64,000 nt of DNA, taken from the NCBI RefSeq assembly GCF_035989245.1, contig NZ_JAYMFF010000010.1, forward strand, positions 1 to 64,000, read 5' to 3'. Within the stretch, counting starts at the first letter, position 1. Every line of letters begins with the position of its first letter. The position numbers and the translations under genes were made by a program. This stretch comes from Adlercreutzia wanghongyangiae. GTDB taxonomy: Bacteria > Actinomycetota > Coriobacteriia > Coriobacteriales > Eggerthellaceae. Under the pieces are notes generated by a model. That model ran no database searches, had not been told where the DNA came from, and was given only the letters and a program-made list of their open reading frames with translations. Shown one piece after another: positions 62,301-64,000 of this stretch.

Positions 62301-64000
62301 CGTAATCCTTCAGCTCGGACAGCTTCACCAGGTTGTAGCTGTACTTCATCTCGTCGCCGGACTTATCGGGCACGCTCTGGCCGTTCACGTACTTGTAGGA
62401 GCCGTTGCGCACCTCCTCGAACACCTGGAAGCGGCTGTCGGGCACGTACTCGTCGATACCGTCATCCTCGGGGGTGTCCACGTTCGGGTCCAGGCGCTCG
62501 CCGTACTTGTACAGCCACAGCAGCTGGTCCACGTCGGCGGGCACGATCTCGCCGTTCACCTTCTTGAACGGGCCCACCCAGATAGTCATGTCCAGGCCGT
62601 CCACCAGAGGCGTGCCGTTCGGGTCGGCCGTGGCATCGCCGGCCGCGGTGTAGCGGCGCACCTGGATGGAGTCCAGATCGGACAAGGTGCCGGCCCACTG
62701 GGAATCGCGGGTCTTGAAGGCGTCGAAGCGCGGGTCGCTGTTATGGTTGTACACGTCGGCGTCGCCTTCGTGCGGCAGCATGTCGTAGAACACCACGTTG
62801 CGGAAGCGGGTCGGCGAGTTCGCGCCGCCCTCGCCCACGCCCTCGGGGTTCGTGACGGTGTTGTAGTAGGTGTAGCTGGTACCCTCGGGCACACCGGCCG
62901 GGCCGTTCTTCGACCAGCTGGCCTGCTGCTCCAGCTGCGTGGTGACCACCTTGTCGGAGTCCACCGTGCCGGCGCTCTCGAAGCTTAGGGCCGGCAGCTG
63001 CATCATGATCATCGACTGGCTGGTCTGGCTGTCCATGTTCACATCGCGGGTGTCGGACACCAGGCCGCGGGTGGAACCGTCGGACGAGGCGATGGAAGGC
63101 GTGTAGGGCTTGAAGTTGCCCGGCTTGTAGCCGTAGCCCGACGTGGTCAGCAGGTCCTCGGAGATGAGGTCGTTGGCATCCGGGTCGATGGGCACCAGCA
63201 GCTCCACGATCACGGCCTGGCCCGGCTGCAGCACGCCGCGCGACGTGCCCTTGTCGGACTTCTGGCCGGTGAAGCGCCAGTTCATGAACTTACGGGGCAG
63301 GCTGGTGGTGGTATCTACGCCCGAGGTCTTGTCGGCGATGCGGTAGGCGCTGCCGATCACCGGGTCGTTCATGCGCGGCGTGGACTCCGACAGCTTGGTG
63401 CGCACCGACTCCACTTCCAGGTAGTCGGTCATGTCGGCCACGTAGTACGTCCAGATGGGCGTCTTGCGGTCGATGTTCACGTAGGGCTTGCCCGGCACCC
63501 ACTCCGAGGTGTAGTTCCAGTCGAAGTGGCCGTAGGCGCGCTCCCACATGGTTTTAGCCGTGCCGTCGGCGTTGTACTTGTCGGCCTCCAGATCCTCGTA
63601 GGACACGTAGGTCAAACGCTGGCCGTTGGGCGACACCACGTTGCCCGACGAGTCGAAGGAGAAGCCCTCCACATAGGGCAGCACCTGGGAGATCTGCGGG
63701 TTGGCGCAGGAGTCCTGCTCGTAGCCGGTATATCCCAGGGCGGCCATCTGGTTGTCGGACAGGTTGGTCAGCACCAGCTTGTAGCGCATCATCAGCGACG
63801 AGCCCTTGTTGATGGTGGACGCGCCGCGGCTCCAGCTGTAGCCCTCGGTGGGGTCGGGCTCGGAATAGCCGGTGTTGCGCGACGAACCCGAGAAGTAGCC
63901 CTGGAAGATCTCCAGCGACAGCACCGGCGACTCGGCCGTGCGGATGAAGCCGCCGCGGGAACGCTCGGTCTCCACGCTCTTGGTGTCGTCGTAGCGCGGC
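35347..64000 (-). CDS. Giant LPXTG-anchored surface protein with SdrD B-like modules (5' end outside window)
   Basis: At least 9,550 residues in one frame. It is still open at the right edge, so signal peptide and true start are not seen; the GTG at 63975 is only the first start-like codon. From N to C: a non-repeated region (about 61,920-64,000), two SdrD B-like modules, a DUF11-like beta domain (about 59,210-59,540), a PASTA-like domain (58,785-59,030), a helical Tyr-rich insert (58,030-58,700), then about 22 more modules. Typical module phrases are 'GxVWxDxxxDG', 'LTQWYY', 'YLAGYTVE' and 'DSD'. The C-terminus is LPQTG (35500-35514), a hydrophobic helix, RRR and an unusually long acidic tail. 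Probable sortase-anchored adhesin or stalk. The DxDxDG loops may bind calcium (inference). Confidence 0.93.
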   Translation of the reverse strand, partial: PRYDDTKSVETERSRGGFIRTAESPVLSLEIFQGYFSGSSRNTGYSEPDPTEGYSWSRGASTINKGSSLMMRYKLVLTNLSDNQMAALGYTGYEQDSCANPQISQVLPYVEGFSFDSSGNVVSPNGQRLTYVSYEDLEADKYNADGTAKTMWERAYGHFDWNYTSEWVPGKPYVNIDRKTPIWTYYVADMTDYLEVESVRTKLSESTPRMNDPVIGSAYRIADKTSGVDTTTSLPRKFMNWRFTGQKSDKGTSRGVLQPGQAVIVELLVPIDPDANDLISEDLLTTSGYGYKPGNFKPYTPSIASSDGSTRGLVSDTRDVNMDSQTSQSMIMMQLPALSFESAGTVDSDKVVTTQLEQQASWSKNGPAGVPEGTSYTYYNTVTNPEGVGEGGANSPTRFRNVVFYDMLPHEGDADVYNHNSDPRFDAFKTRDSQWAGTLSDLDSIQVRRYTAAGDATADPNGTPLVDGLDMTIWVGPFKKVNGEIVPADVDQLLWLYKYGERLDPNVDTPEDDGIDEYVPDSRFQVFEEVRNGSYKYVNGQSVPDKSGDEMKYSYNLVKLSELKDYVNANPDKEAELTRALRAIWAQPKSEMHVQARGYMRLVYDLDAPLNLPKFLGTKTGDPNVDLQAEESNPENTYKTPEELAAYYKRLARANQLRSVVQQNSVLVRVNQNDAGDEAGTYLRENGRAGAFIDAPDGRGYIGDYVWLDSDWSGSPEDDVLGRDGSDVTVDANGSGGANSAYQTSLNGRKLLRGIDPLTGKAFDNTGANGSHLKDLDYDAEVEDPGINDVKVELLNEYGNPVNRDGEVVQLVNNAGTGGQDRWVQCDARTGKPLRDAWDNYINADSGAPYVTYTKFDYYGNPGYYIFSNLVPGSYRLRFTFPEEYYNFSPTQKSIGQKDIYSNAGDTEVTVERVERDDVAGTDAALRVTTAAIEVEEVAYDTANIGTDQYNAKIHADYDARMTSMKLGIAQGVTFEGVTYRDDVLATGDMEESTEINSLLDSVGAGSGETEDQMKGATYVPEKRLEGMRVSVYEYNDGVISSALADDADGQPATIITDDTGFFRFRLKAGHTYVIKTSDTVSTRLIKPTLVTWSQDPLEYQQDGLFYEGTRNLVSDNDLRYVSGSARTYPIEAQLPLVDGKAVYEDEKAKWKGYKRQNKLALGYIDGTKGYLGDKVWADENNDGLQQDTETGVGQGPQNGGLKVKMETWYYAPVTSTVKYQQALDEAGNPAFEKNDDGIEITTPDGKRVPVMEWVVEDSDEYQWQLYPGAELREVYTGDQAAAGTYLFRDVSSYVVDPRDTRNVSDDYKTKRLAGYRLRVDQEDLASLDEDYAITIRDAFQTRSGNEGQSIGTDSDAMTKPVTTTVMRQADTSTVPSSDATAYYRYDEGTGTYVATTADYEGDLYTLVRDAAKGDDIYVKVAGKAPATAATPADPAAPVVTGTQNADGTNDFGGSTFTYYLNEKGSQPETGSFTDGYIVLATVGQHSATPAAFTEYNEDELVDVTYTTTYRNATDTTQIVKLTDPFPDGNLPAGASSKYVSAVGSYTLDGATVPVTPTVGKDANLNDAVIFQNITLKPGETVTIKVRYKFVAVRTVAHAVTVAGGPDGDVETNTIAHKVKRDLDRIKPVYPQFKGGMLDDADIIVRDEVTDVITKRIKPLFTVPNVTGLTYDAAVAAIQQKQTAVDEEHVTQEGALSVGRITYEAPLTGFDPAKIGTVLRQITPAGAKKHNGAPVELVIYGTEQQNDGKFTPVVNRYASNEDVEAALDNLWSNVSTLKSQIPKKPTEPVNPDELDPDKHDKYKPETYYGSVGVQPGDTPSDDQLAAAEQAANTAWLADWQVFLATYYDVIGFGYYDANDNGNLRILPTDDKASETAQPYTKHGIILTGNSDQEAFLAYKNAYEGAAGKEYVVNEKDEEHHTSTTTKQLPDFPGYKKIYDDLKAQYDARVALYEQALAIFNTLNDEFNTYKNDYKYYLSEKLAYESEQDYSTGKLLNGQTVKKVPGTSLLPGDDPLSGTAPVVYDMGDAARLYNWDIGLVPVPRSSVAGKVWDDSYFSEQPAPAAPVRADFASDDEYAGAVADYNAELAQWTAAQEKGYNGIQDAGEPGMANETVYLTQWYYLPLANLNAGAGSVSDPDDTSFRWKADAELADLAAKWAAGTLTDDEAAALEQKALAVGVPVTYVADEDGNATDVVDYVADWEPASDGSGFWVRNMDFGHDKLTGRFHTETHVDETSDEVITTTEFLGPRSTDSWYVEGKRGVVAVRTADGVSTDTAEDGTVTETTDENVRGTYRFDNLPAAYTAPDGGHYLASYRVELANTRRVSTDEAAAEDDEQWLLTRYQQPLRTAADPVKDLAEGTVADMDDAAVVEQLRRRADSDAESARGVAGGLALTANDTVASINGTSYTGTRAHTGHIVLAGEAADTRNSNIDIRTKAADLAASRVTVPVTDLVNVTVEGDGTADANLLVPTDRYVTFDWLGYRPKTDALGTVITEEVPELDRNGNPVLDASGKPKVSQVPVREVFGGDAGEIAPPKQAITGVVWNDADNDGMRGVATADGSDRELAEGEQMLAGIQLTLERHYLVLGDANAAWTYDADWAVNDEQYAADPTVGLEGHNTYGAYVEPDPEPELDEDGNPIEPDEGDEGDAPEQPAETFTHNTVTDETGAYRFDNLKSQGFVMVPVAADGSQMAGSVDDVLYVRTEAEKPGRVEYVPADDTVADDVQRFAKKRVVYGYKVRVTDENWWNRYWGTAKYLQGDDYGLAGTDYRYDSDLIHGTGYLMAEAEEGVPAEYTVLLDVATATSPTENDAVIANPNHADLNTVDRYGDAVRYGTADEGYEPRAGESKIVPDVYTTGAVDAFNRAAAEGESITFAGTTTFDLARGADRAGNDAGLREPVFQSIEGVVFHDADYDGLFAADENTQDAGLPGKRVILKQWYWAPVPVTDEGTDDTEGTEPDEGTTPDAPAAQAEGDEATGDGTEGSEPGEGDSADKPAYVWQWVLNPDFGADNYTWAAANAGDVPHSSLSAIDGATYDADLGAVCTFTDAGTATAAAGAGVVGDAGHYDFANLPTRYVADRRAEGADTSKPAAEYLAGYTVEVLGGPVTSTNAEAIQGLPATLLQQGSLATDDVNSKAVSALASLGNEVYVDGNYPVRWNEQTAQNPADDADFNSKATLDGKIILAARAQANKLAGDDEPLTISDTVTEGTAPAEATRDAAATNRADAATAAARGTAKQYYVEATRDAAAAGSKDGADVPAAEDVTVRFDMSRGQSELRMNAGFGEYGYTEVNGKVWRDENFDGILNPGEELLTNGVMSITQWFWVTDEALIAAFEREDENYEVDRRTNTLTRKADGTPDKVEQGAWIHVIEESGKSSFHRDDAYTDNRNGDGEGVYRFKQLPSFVYVLTDTVQTPAEGEGAEGAEPTRTVTVDRILQPNDTTAENITEANAASLDQLYMTAYRITMADVAPDYALTTPHVGVNVDKKVLPPDLTTITVTKDGAPLEDADSDAVRGDDRVIQIVQEYFDNSLDLKADDKHTSDAAGNATNWRTDGYVIVAKRGNAEQHYQYEEIYNSVAYDVPRPMGEQRGGEAGLVKIPRSALTGRVWDDTGVKTVGEDGNAVLNENGQPVYNYATGYNGVQDAGEAGIPGQTLYLTQWFWVPGDEWVRFASLHPELAATVDANVKREESGEGDDATVTWDTSAVVAPAEEVGGYWMHNTAFGSDTFTSNRYSRGTGEDVAPIVYDAATGQPLAYQDAANGVLKVTTDEKGRYTVTNLPTAYVTDNDDTYYLASYRVELAELYHDHSNAIDDTENQWILTRYHADGADAAKIATVNNAESVVSDSDVASEVDFGIAGGMVVAGRVSGDSTGAASDAADATGTTRTHDGQVILARQVTDLDVKPSVDEDGNYSDGDRNAWVQLPAGQGAGRAVETYSWISDPDAVDGTGERTVVAVKPGSTETVVAVEAGDIGQVQQPRQSIFGTIWNDANNDGLYNAGALTVDPITGDSLTTAGEELLSGEKVVLERFTITAKRTDNGSFAVAEGATWTRDTDWADEASWNAYAADPVNGLKKTFTAADGTKKEYDRTATTDKDGRFSFNDLPSYVMVPGAATADDMLVLYGYRLRVIAPDWWDRYYDTAKYLVAGGVNSFAVDSDLIHEDGYLMAPGQYDVLLNVVTDESPASNHLTAPSSKNMNQNSNDRYGNTPTATDADKLVGAGNLKPAAGEGDAETPAAGEPTAAVNLTYDLGLGADRDDNDAGMRTPINQAISGVVFQDASGKATNLATTDYNGKRDEGEPGIAKKKVILKQWYLTEDGWKQNTSFGNDNYTAAATIDGDAATENHGNRKVIPGSTYDKNLGGVWVLTADGKPADDGTVVEEGRYWFKQLPTRYVQKHEGTQPGRQYLAGYTVELAGGNGENDMQGAVATLLQQGTGVDDIVNSQAYSGQRTVAGINLADGVTTAYTANNYPLVWNERTAQDTYGTVTEGEGDDAVVTGTEYTKHNIQGMIVLAGASDTQSANVAEAVVAVDADGKRVDSDAEGALVFDWTLGRDEVNLNAGFGFYGTGKVGGFVFQDKNVDGFYTLREPVVLQENYDSTKSDKVYYDALTGGNRVVTAEKGRTVYEETGDVPVAGETVQLSQWFFVPKDEADLIKRLQDAKYECDEDTTSDGVWFKSRTFSYRTHISELPKVGEGDAAAPLTLDGRIKVDANGYFQGTYTDAQGNYAFDELASYVYVDELTVGEGDAAVTTLSDIQPYFANRDHVNLPVDENGTVKVIGATPAAQADEDGEGENTGGDENTEGGNGDNEGTGGNGDNEGNDGNGGNEGGNGGATEPVFPAIDAADDPLLANAQQVTSDKLYMTGYRLVLDEVEPDYAITFPHESMNPDLKNQDAAHNMTNDSDALRGADNAINLYEQYDAANAYGTAETSGDTFKELQKGYGTQPRHDGYAIVASELTDQVTGDKRGQYQMNNGAAAANTTAFYNGKRYDLPRPTANLVAGGDAGLVELLKGEVTGRVWDDADYDGVQATKPVTETVDGETVTTMVPDTDKEPGIADQEMRITQWLYVPAGKWTAFVANHADLVAASLADAQAAAKPDSTEAAIPLKKADGTPILGADGQQLTAPGELAQGVWLRNTLFGEDRYTAYTSTITEIDETDPANPVAVKKVFHKPYMSGSFYNGNGVVSVWTADGSAKTDGDGNAVLDDAGKPVMTTQGVYTFDNLPTVAVVQSADGLSDEFYLAAYRLEIPAMNVTVAGDATTVAGSENDTWLLTRYHGDSNVDTALDSDVADLSDANKGASGAYIVAQQNADKDKTRRQNNGQIILSEQVKPENRNPNTTEEVDGDKNMDQSKVIYDWMKEANGQSVHHGGDVGEVRPPYETLSGYVWYDKSNDGLQGNYIPDPDDPTATLAEPPVAGAQVSLERYVQVVGEGADGTWLWDTQWADVAPENYLDQYSGTKNNMKPGVGHWEKNADGSFATEDITLADGTVVMGPDGKPKKRHKFSADGYEYANTKTDENGRFSFGNLKTSDYRYMLDGKLVSFDTPGATRVLVIYGYKTRLTDERFRSRNLLAANYQEGTDYTLDSDLVYRDGYMMAPNEYAVLLNVADDADYVAHAADYVAATDHPATVVKTVSQPSNLVTGANSLNADQNNVDSYGRYPALTAGASEPKAEGHAVVKGDVPTTLTYDRAKGASRAHNDAGIMDIPTHYIAGYVFNDANYDGVYNNGTSDDFEVAGNRYHEQGLVGKKVILKQWYFKPAADGNGGQWIQKADFDNGQRAEEPKKPEVPTDPTDPENPVDPANDPATAVMLAAYPAFAAATLAEAGIALADTTGGTPVTGNVEVSTLTMEATTIDGDKVRDGYYRFDKLPVYVAVEGTEYLAGYTVEVLGGTDAMAVNFPVTKMEQTRSSDGTGVTNGNDQNSTAQVIGTELVNGNGVTYTAADGGDVFANTNYPLLWHNRTGQGYTKDTHNAGWPNNPDGSMEVGPVANSSVSTLDGMIVLAGNTTDFTQDDNYKVAATRGTGDNATTVAFDMATGVDEDNLSAGYGYFGTTEVSGYVWYDANFNGVREVTAGATVGEVAVNGQEVQLTQWYYLDGKLSADGTQFIANAKTYTTTDGKTAELRPSRTFDATDAKMLEVVYESDNTTVRGAWIRNMNFGDTATVTPEEGDGAGVPTTTVLGYKRAFTKTEGSKDGYYCFGELLPYVQFDADGNPLTTVENVANATDDMLAIAAYRVVLPELPESHVLTLYQSGQGASNNDSDAKRDVLRTEAVTVYPQFTATGEQADGAYAQKTGFITTANTTVTGVKHPLPYTINIGGADYDIANEFSTRENVNTGLFKVPTSQITGVVWDDTERDANGRAENTASDGIRAEDEKGIAGQTVLATQWYYVPADAAAFTQLVGDVHVGIIEWVKSDGTKQVNGAAPADAVGAWVQNAQFGSDWVTTKLPDGASDRVPVVTGGVSRADAAGLRSVVAVKTAAAGSSATKLDKDGNTVAVEEGEYVFDNLPAGVVKYNTQTGTDEYFLAAYRIELADPVDYVHEADVTDGEGNVLHAQGTLNDPWHFTAANQGNDVAVDSNVAATAAGIAGNADTVGATPVTMADADERALYHSSPVVQRYDAAGTLRANNGQVILGSVAGDDATGLDASFSTIPAGHAMDDGGEVRYQWTEPVITRNAGDVGEIEPAYQTIAGYVWKDNDYHDGVYTYKLDLPFASTTGYPDPEETDPDYDKRTKLKLTDPEGGRVGTHMYLRQWYYDPENTNPNMGNSHWFPTQAYGDSVATDEAEEAFAFKNTTTQGANAARGTLDGYYEFTDLPVRVYVKGKEYLAGYTVAIKGNPGFKPSDREVMVTPDPYITTDSGFVGFDHWNSKGFAYVKPNASNPDENRHGANTFPLKRNEANSNTGYVHTLDSMLVLAGSTADDAAGTSVAAGQYVKGDGTYNFDLSYGKNDLYINGGYVIPPSAPIEGFIWNDADYDGVRDEDEEGIAGVTVRITQYYLKDGVWVRTENVFADEVTADDNDKDGLPKGKYVFEDMPASYQPDETDTTEYLAGYRVEVVELPKGATLTKPHATTKATDDGYADDSDIYRSSEGTFPMVNRFTTVADGATEPRADGMIIVARKRTNESNDPYPYAGVDYDIKMAVQRQQGGDGGLVFIPETNIDGEVWDDSYHPVTGSDPLAPAADATARANSYNGVHDANEPGLEGRTMMLTKWFYKNGTWVNIKSATREKLTDASGAYRFDKVAAAHYESTEDYNLPVQATLPDHGGEKLSSDDYYLTSYQVEIKGLESGADDGTWMLTGYHQGTDTTKDSDVEYGNRVGAAGGMVVSDTATVKASDGTAITGTRAGATTTVGSGADAVNMKSGARIIVAAEGVKGTTALADAADYRSVPANQLVESADAAGKTVNYDWLTVAGKSVAGGNVGAVAPTKRSISGILWNDEDNDGVQDATEKGLNGYAVELERYYFDGTNWTKDEDYVYGETVQEEDPDNPGSMKDVFRPISVKTEPEVVGFLTSAFVGQVQGCGLRKESVAGGYSIVQDGAYRFENLEPAGKRDGAWVVYGYKVKVTDARVTSEDLFKAKARVATKKDVVDGVETDVPVGYTENSDLFTNNHLTQTANAGAATIDPAADDEFIVLLEVVDTEGNTPEYVIENADGTTTVEIAKRHANASNIVYAPASNNDDQTNAANASKRGSLVAYDLMMSHDRAHSDGGLIIPPGYDISGFVWEDYDYDGLYNFADEIRVVKKNGKNEIEMHREEGYANKQMILTAWYFDDADKTWKRGGQYLTGDNKDVRVEMAGGQMTVLTGGATNATKKKVQLTDEHLREAGYKSFNEFKGAYAEGAGDNEKWYLDIDGYYEFKNLPTAYHHADGKWYLAGYTLEVSGANNATGLASTLVTTHQWNTTDKDAWNSKSQPLFNAEDAAALATSTGAAGNIHEDSPRYTPGNYPVYWYEDDVQTGSAAHVGATSKTGVSKNVMSGKTDAGEALFGGRIVLAGIADAHSMAGQHLSVQVSSTVEENGVEGVANATFDFDFARGQDQTSMNAGFAPPDRSSLAGVVWYDENYDGIRDNFNDVVDDPENAPAEDTEDGLKDMTVVLTQYYFVPKYDATHTHQLVEDEDGNTFYYTDSTHTKLVLYQASAANNVLAASNGDVYYVRNGRLYPYETTSRFQNLKDSGTWVENEAFVGSGEYLVKTPDVKTADGKVIEQGKVTYVKSENAGAITVDAETGAEMIDCTINGATVKCTLLARPHERTTLTDEKGTYNFSELPAYVLVDDKEAMPTKPDFGNIYQPEMVLTAKSIAALQAREVTANMLRSLTLAELESLSAAQIAKINEPKFTQTQVQKTEERQKKDELGNPVTENKQATDNDGNLLFDETTGKPIYVQKIDPDTNQPMVDADGNPVYEQVPVMETVPVFEEKQKTDENGNPVFDSIPVKDENGDPVIDEVTGEQVTQRVPVMEQVPVMETVTVEVENELKAIYEARLAALKADDARHYETASPYLAGYAIKVLEDGKYVASRFHVDSNGADRDSDLKTFNASMAGKYNEDGFNEDTYAVVAQSAKKGAAVADRYDVAYKGVQYDLANRLYLKHAGDAGLVLQDPVYIAGKVWDDVNGDGLQDEGEEGVPGATIKLVRYWYDTTGAGFLEHDPREEYDVDPSPEFTEEQIKAIESMANEEVTIKWVSAAERTMDELRVVARSHRDYIFGYSVKVEDEVTGEITIRDVPGALDGELAKAFDKKWNELESALKPTDDDKGVWRRDWTFTQEDVAVLMEDADGIDGSTNYTIDELKGLIREETYDPGEAGEEYVPGGAFDQTVSTGDWAFLAPGTGNHEFQLENGGTADVKVLYGYRVEIVSYPNEDKYMPTLQQVGEDDTINSNYDAVTDALTPNKADVKLPSGSAEVGDLIVLSRLADDNEVGSRTDGPTAKFADMNGNGGSGAGDATDPDDGNTGDGNGGDGTSGGTGSGDGNGTGDGNGDGGAVTAGLLAAFAALDARAFAEAAEGEDAGNGTEPVLPELTPDQQVIMDAILAATTVEELEAVDTAHHVEIFGEPMLDASGNQVFEDGKPVYKVPQTKRLMEAYEARMAELSVPVAANLWSDINWQDSLDHDFGLVKIAEARIAGTVWQDNGYDGVRDAGDTQRFGGIPVSLERYWFNGTEWVADTAFNNSAAAHTTSAGNGEWAFENLPTAGIRRDDKTVVLYGYRVKVDSLPAGYGVTLMNAGAADVDSDLDEMTKILDPANPVSGMIVLAVPSERTDLATGGLTVYLMGPNGTCWLASEAEDSEFNDTGLVPYATATIAGVAYNDPEGDGLQDDTAEYLPGMTVHLERKTLAGQAAVGFSGASYTPTALAAIDGTTVRSDDGWTEVASMDTDVNGAYRFSGLPMVDGSDTPYLYRVRATMPDGGEFVTLNVGNDDNNDNDWGEATGQVVGEGRVGITPSMCVLGNFRVVRSEPNAYGQKFNLLSPYDWTPEVKRSVDLGMTGAGGWRTLIFTTPWGTKVFYVKLPQTGDELMPWIFGAALVGAMALLLALIARRRSEEEEEEEAEAAQNKVSDSSEKE
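35500..35514 (-). other. LPQTG sortase sorting motif
   Basis: LPQTG-D-E is followed by about 20 hydrophobic residues and RRR, the class A sortase substrate pattern. The tail continues for some 23 residues, starting with a run of seven glutamates (35,347 to about 35,420). This is longer and more acidic than the usual short basic tail. Confidence 0.9.
36000..38222 (-). repeat. Super-repeat cycle 6 of the giant gene (partial)
   Basis: Module starts near 38222 (A, 'IAGKVWDDVNGDG'), 36676 (B, 'IAGTVWQDNGYDG') and 36144 (a last short module, 'IAGVAYNDPEGDG'). C and D types are missing. Module A contains a Gly/Asn/Asp/Thr-rich disordered linker at about 37,060-37,230. Confidence 0.7.
38223..42543 (-). 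repeat. Super-repeat cycle 5 of the giant gene (A-B-C-D)
   Basis: Module starts near 42543 (A), 41736 (B), 40867 (C) and 39872 (D). Linkers 'GGNVGAVAPTKRSI' (A to B), 'HDRAHSDGGLI' (B to C) and 'FDFARGQDQ ... NAGF' (C to D) match those of other cycles. Module D carries a long low-complexity stretch of 'DxxGNPV' and 'VPVMETV' phrases at about 38,590-39,000. Confidence 0.75.
42544..44988 (-). repeat. Super-repeat cycle 4 of the giant gene (contracted, A-B/C-D)
   Basis: Only three modules, starting near 44988 (A), 43955 (B/C hybrid) and 43131 (D). The middle one begins with a B-type linker ('GDVGEIEPAYQTI') but has a C-type strand ('YLRQWYY') and ends in a C-to-D linker ('FDLSYGKND ... NGGY'). 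This points to loss of about one module by recombination between B and C. Confidence 0.7.
44989..48986 (-). repeat. Super-repeat cycle 3 of the giant gene (A-B-C-D)
   Basis: Module starts near 48986 (A), 47878 (B), 46895 (C) and 45866 (D). The type-specific strands are MRITQWLY (A), VSLERYV (B), VILKQWYF (C) and VQLTQWYY (D). Confidence 0.75.
48987..53211 (-). repeat. Super-repeat cycle 2 of the giant gene (A-B-C-D)
   Basis: Module starts near 53211 (A), 52077 (B), 51212 (C) and 50316 (D). Type-specific strands are LYLTQWFW, VVLERFT, VILKQWYL and VQLSQWFF. Module D holds a Gly/Asn/Glu linker (NEGTGGNGDNEG-type) at about 49,505-49,650. Confidence 0.75.
53212..57875 (-). repeat. Super-repeat cycle 1 of the giant gene (A-B-C-D)
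   Basis: Module starts near 57875 (A), 56393 (B), 55303 (C) and 54146 (D), with type-specific strands VYLTQWYY, LTLERHY, VILKQWYW and MSITQWFW. An acidic Thr/Pro/Glu linker sits in module C at about 55,030-55,170. Confidence 0.75.
58785..59030 (-). other. PASTA-like domain within the giant protein
   Basis: The stretch begins 'VPNVTGLTYDAAVAAIQQ' and ends 'QITPAGAKKHNGAPVELVIY', the start and end pattern of PASTA domains. Those domains bind peptidoglycan or serve as wall spacers in kinases and penicillin-binding proteins. It lies between the DUF11-like part and the helical insert. Domain identity is by eye. Confidence 0.55.

Noticed and set aside
47908..62988. 15-kb plus-strand open frame (5,026 codons) antisense to the giant gene
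   Set aside because: Same composition artefact as the frame at 35179; repetitive only because the sense gene is repetitive.

Overview
The window looks like chromosome from a high-GC actinobacterium, most likely class Coriobacteriia, family Eggerthellaceae (inference). The grounds are the high GC with dense GC-rich palindromic repeats, the Tat-exported [NiFe] uptake hydrogenase, paired YhgE/Pip transporters, and a very large sortase-anchored surface protein built from SdrD B-like modules. No rRNA, tRNA, CRISPR array, transposase or phage gene was seen. Nearly everything is on the minus strand; the plus-strand block is 5.7-11.4 kb.

Left part (0.1-12 kb): an EamA-type transporter with a good minus-strand promoter, then mfd. 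Next come two copies of an ECF sigma factor plus a single-pass membrane protein (probable anti-sigma or sensor partner), separated by nth. The two modules share a promoter-like motif, GTCACAT-N15/16-CRTCTAA, which suggests that each sigma factor reads its own or the other's promoter. A REP-like repeat cluster follows.

Middle (11.6-28 kb): a hydrogenase maturation protease and a small membrane protein lie downstream of two overlapping YhgE/Pip genes. Upstream of those, across an AT-rich MITE-like element and a 36-bp tandem repeat, lies hyaA-hyaB-hyaC. Then come a prephenate dehydratase with an altered TRF motif, and mntP behind a complete yybP-ykoY manganese riboswitch and terminator. Beyond those are a short MutY-like glycosylase without Fe-S cysteines or NUDIX domain, an AAA+-like protein without a Walker A, and a HAD phosphatase. 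A repeat island (two REP doublets flanking four 35-bp units) separates these from the next block.

Right part (28-35 kb): a heterodimeric ABC exporter whose subunits together form one degenerate ATP site, the AzlCD amino-acid exporter, and an AT-rich DarT-DarG toxin-antitoxin pair with its own sigma-70 promoter and a dyad over the -10 box.

Far right (35.3-64 kb, running off the window): one minus-strand gene of more than 28.6 kb encoding over 9,500 residues and ending in an LPQTG sorting signal. It holds about 24 SdrD B-like modules. Beyond the first two they follow a four-module order (A-B-C-D) that recurs every 4.0-4.7 kb. One cycle is contracted to 2.4 kb by an apparent B/C fusion, and the last is partial. 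The very long plus-strand open frames over this gene and over mfd are composition-driven shadows.
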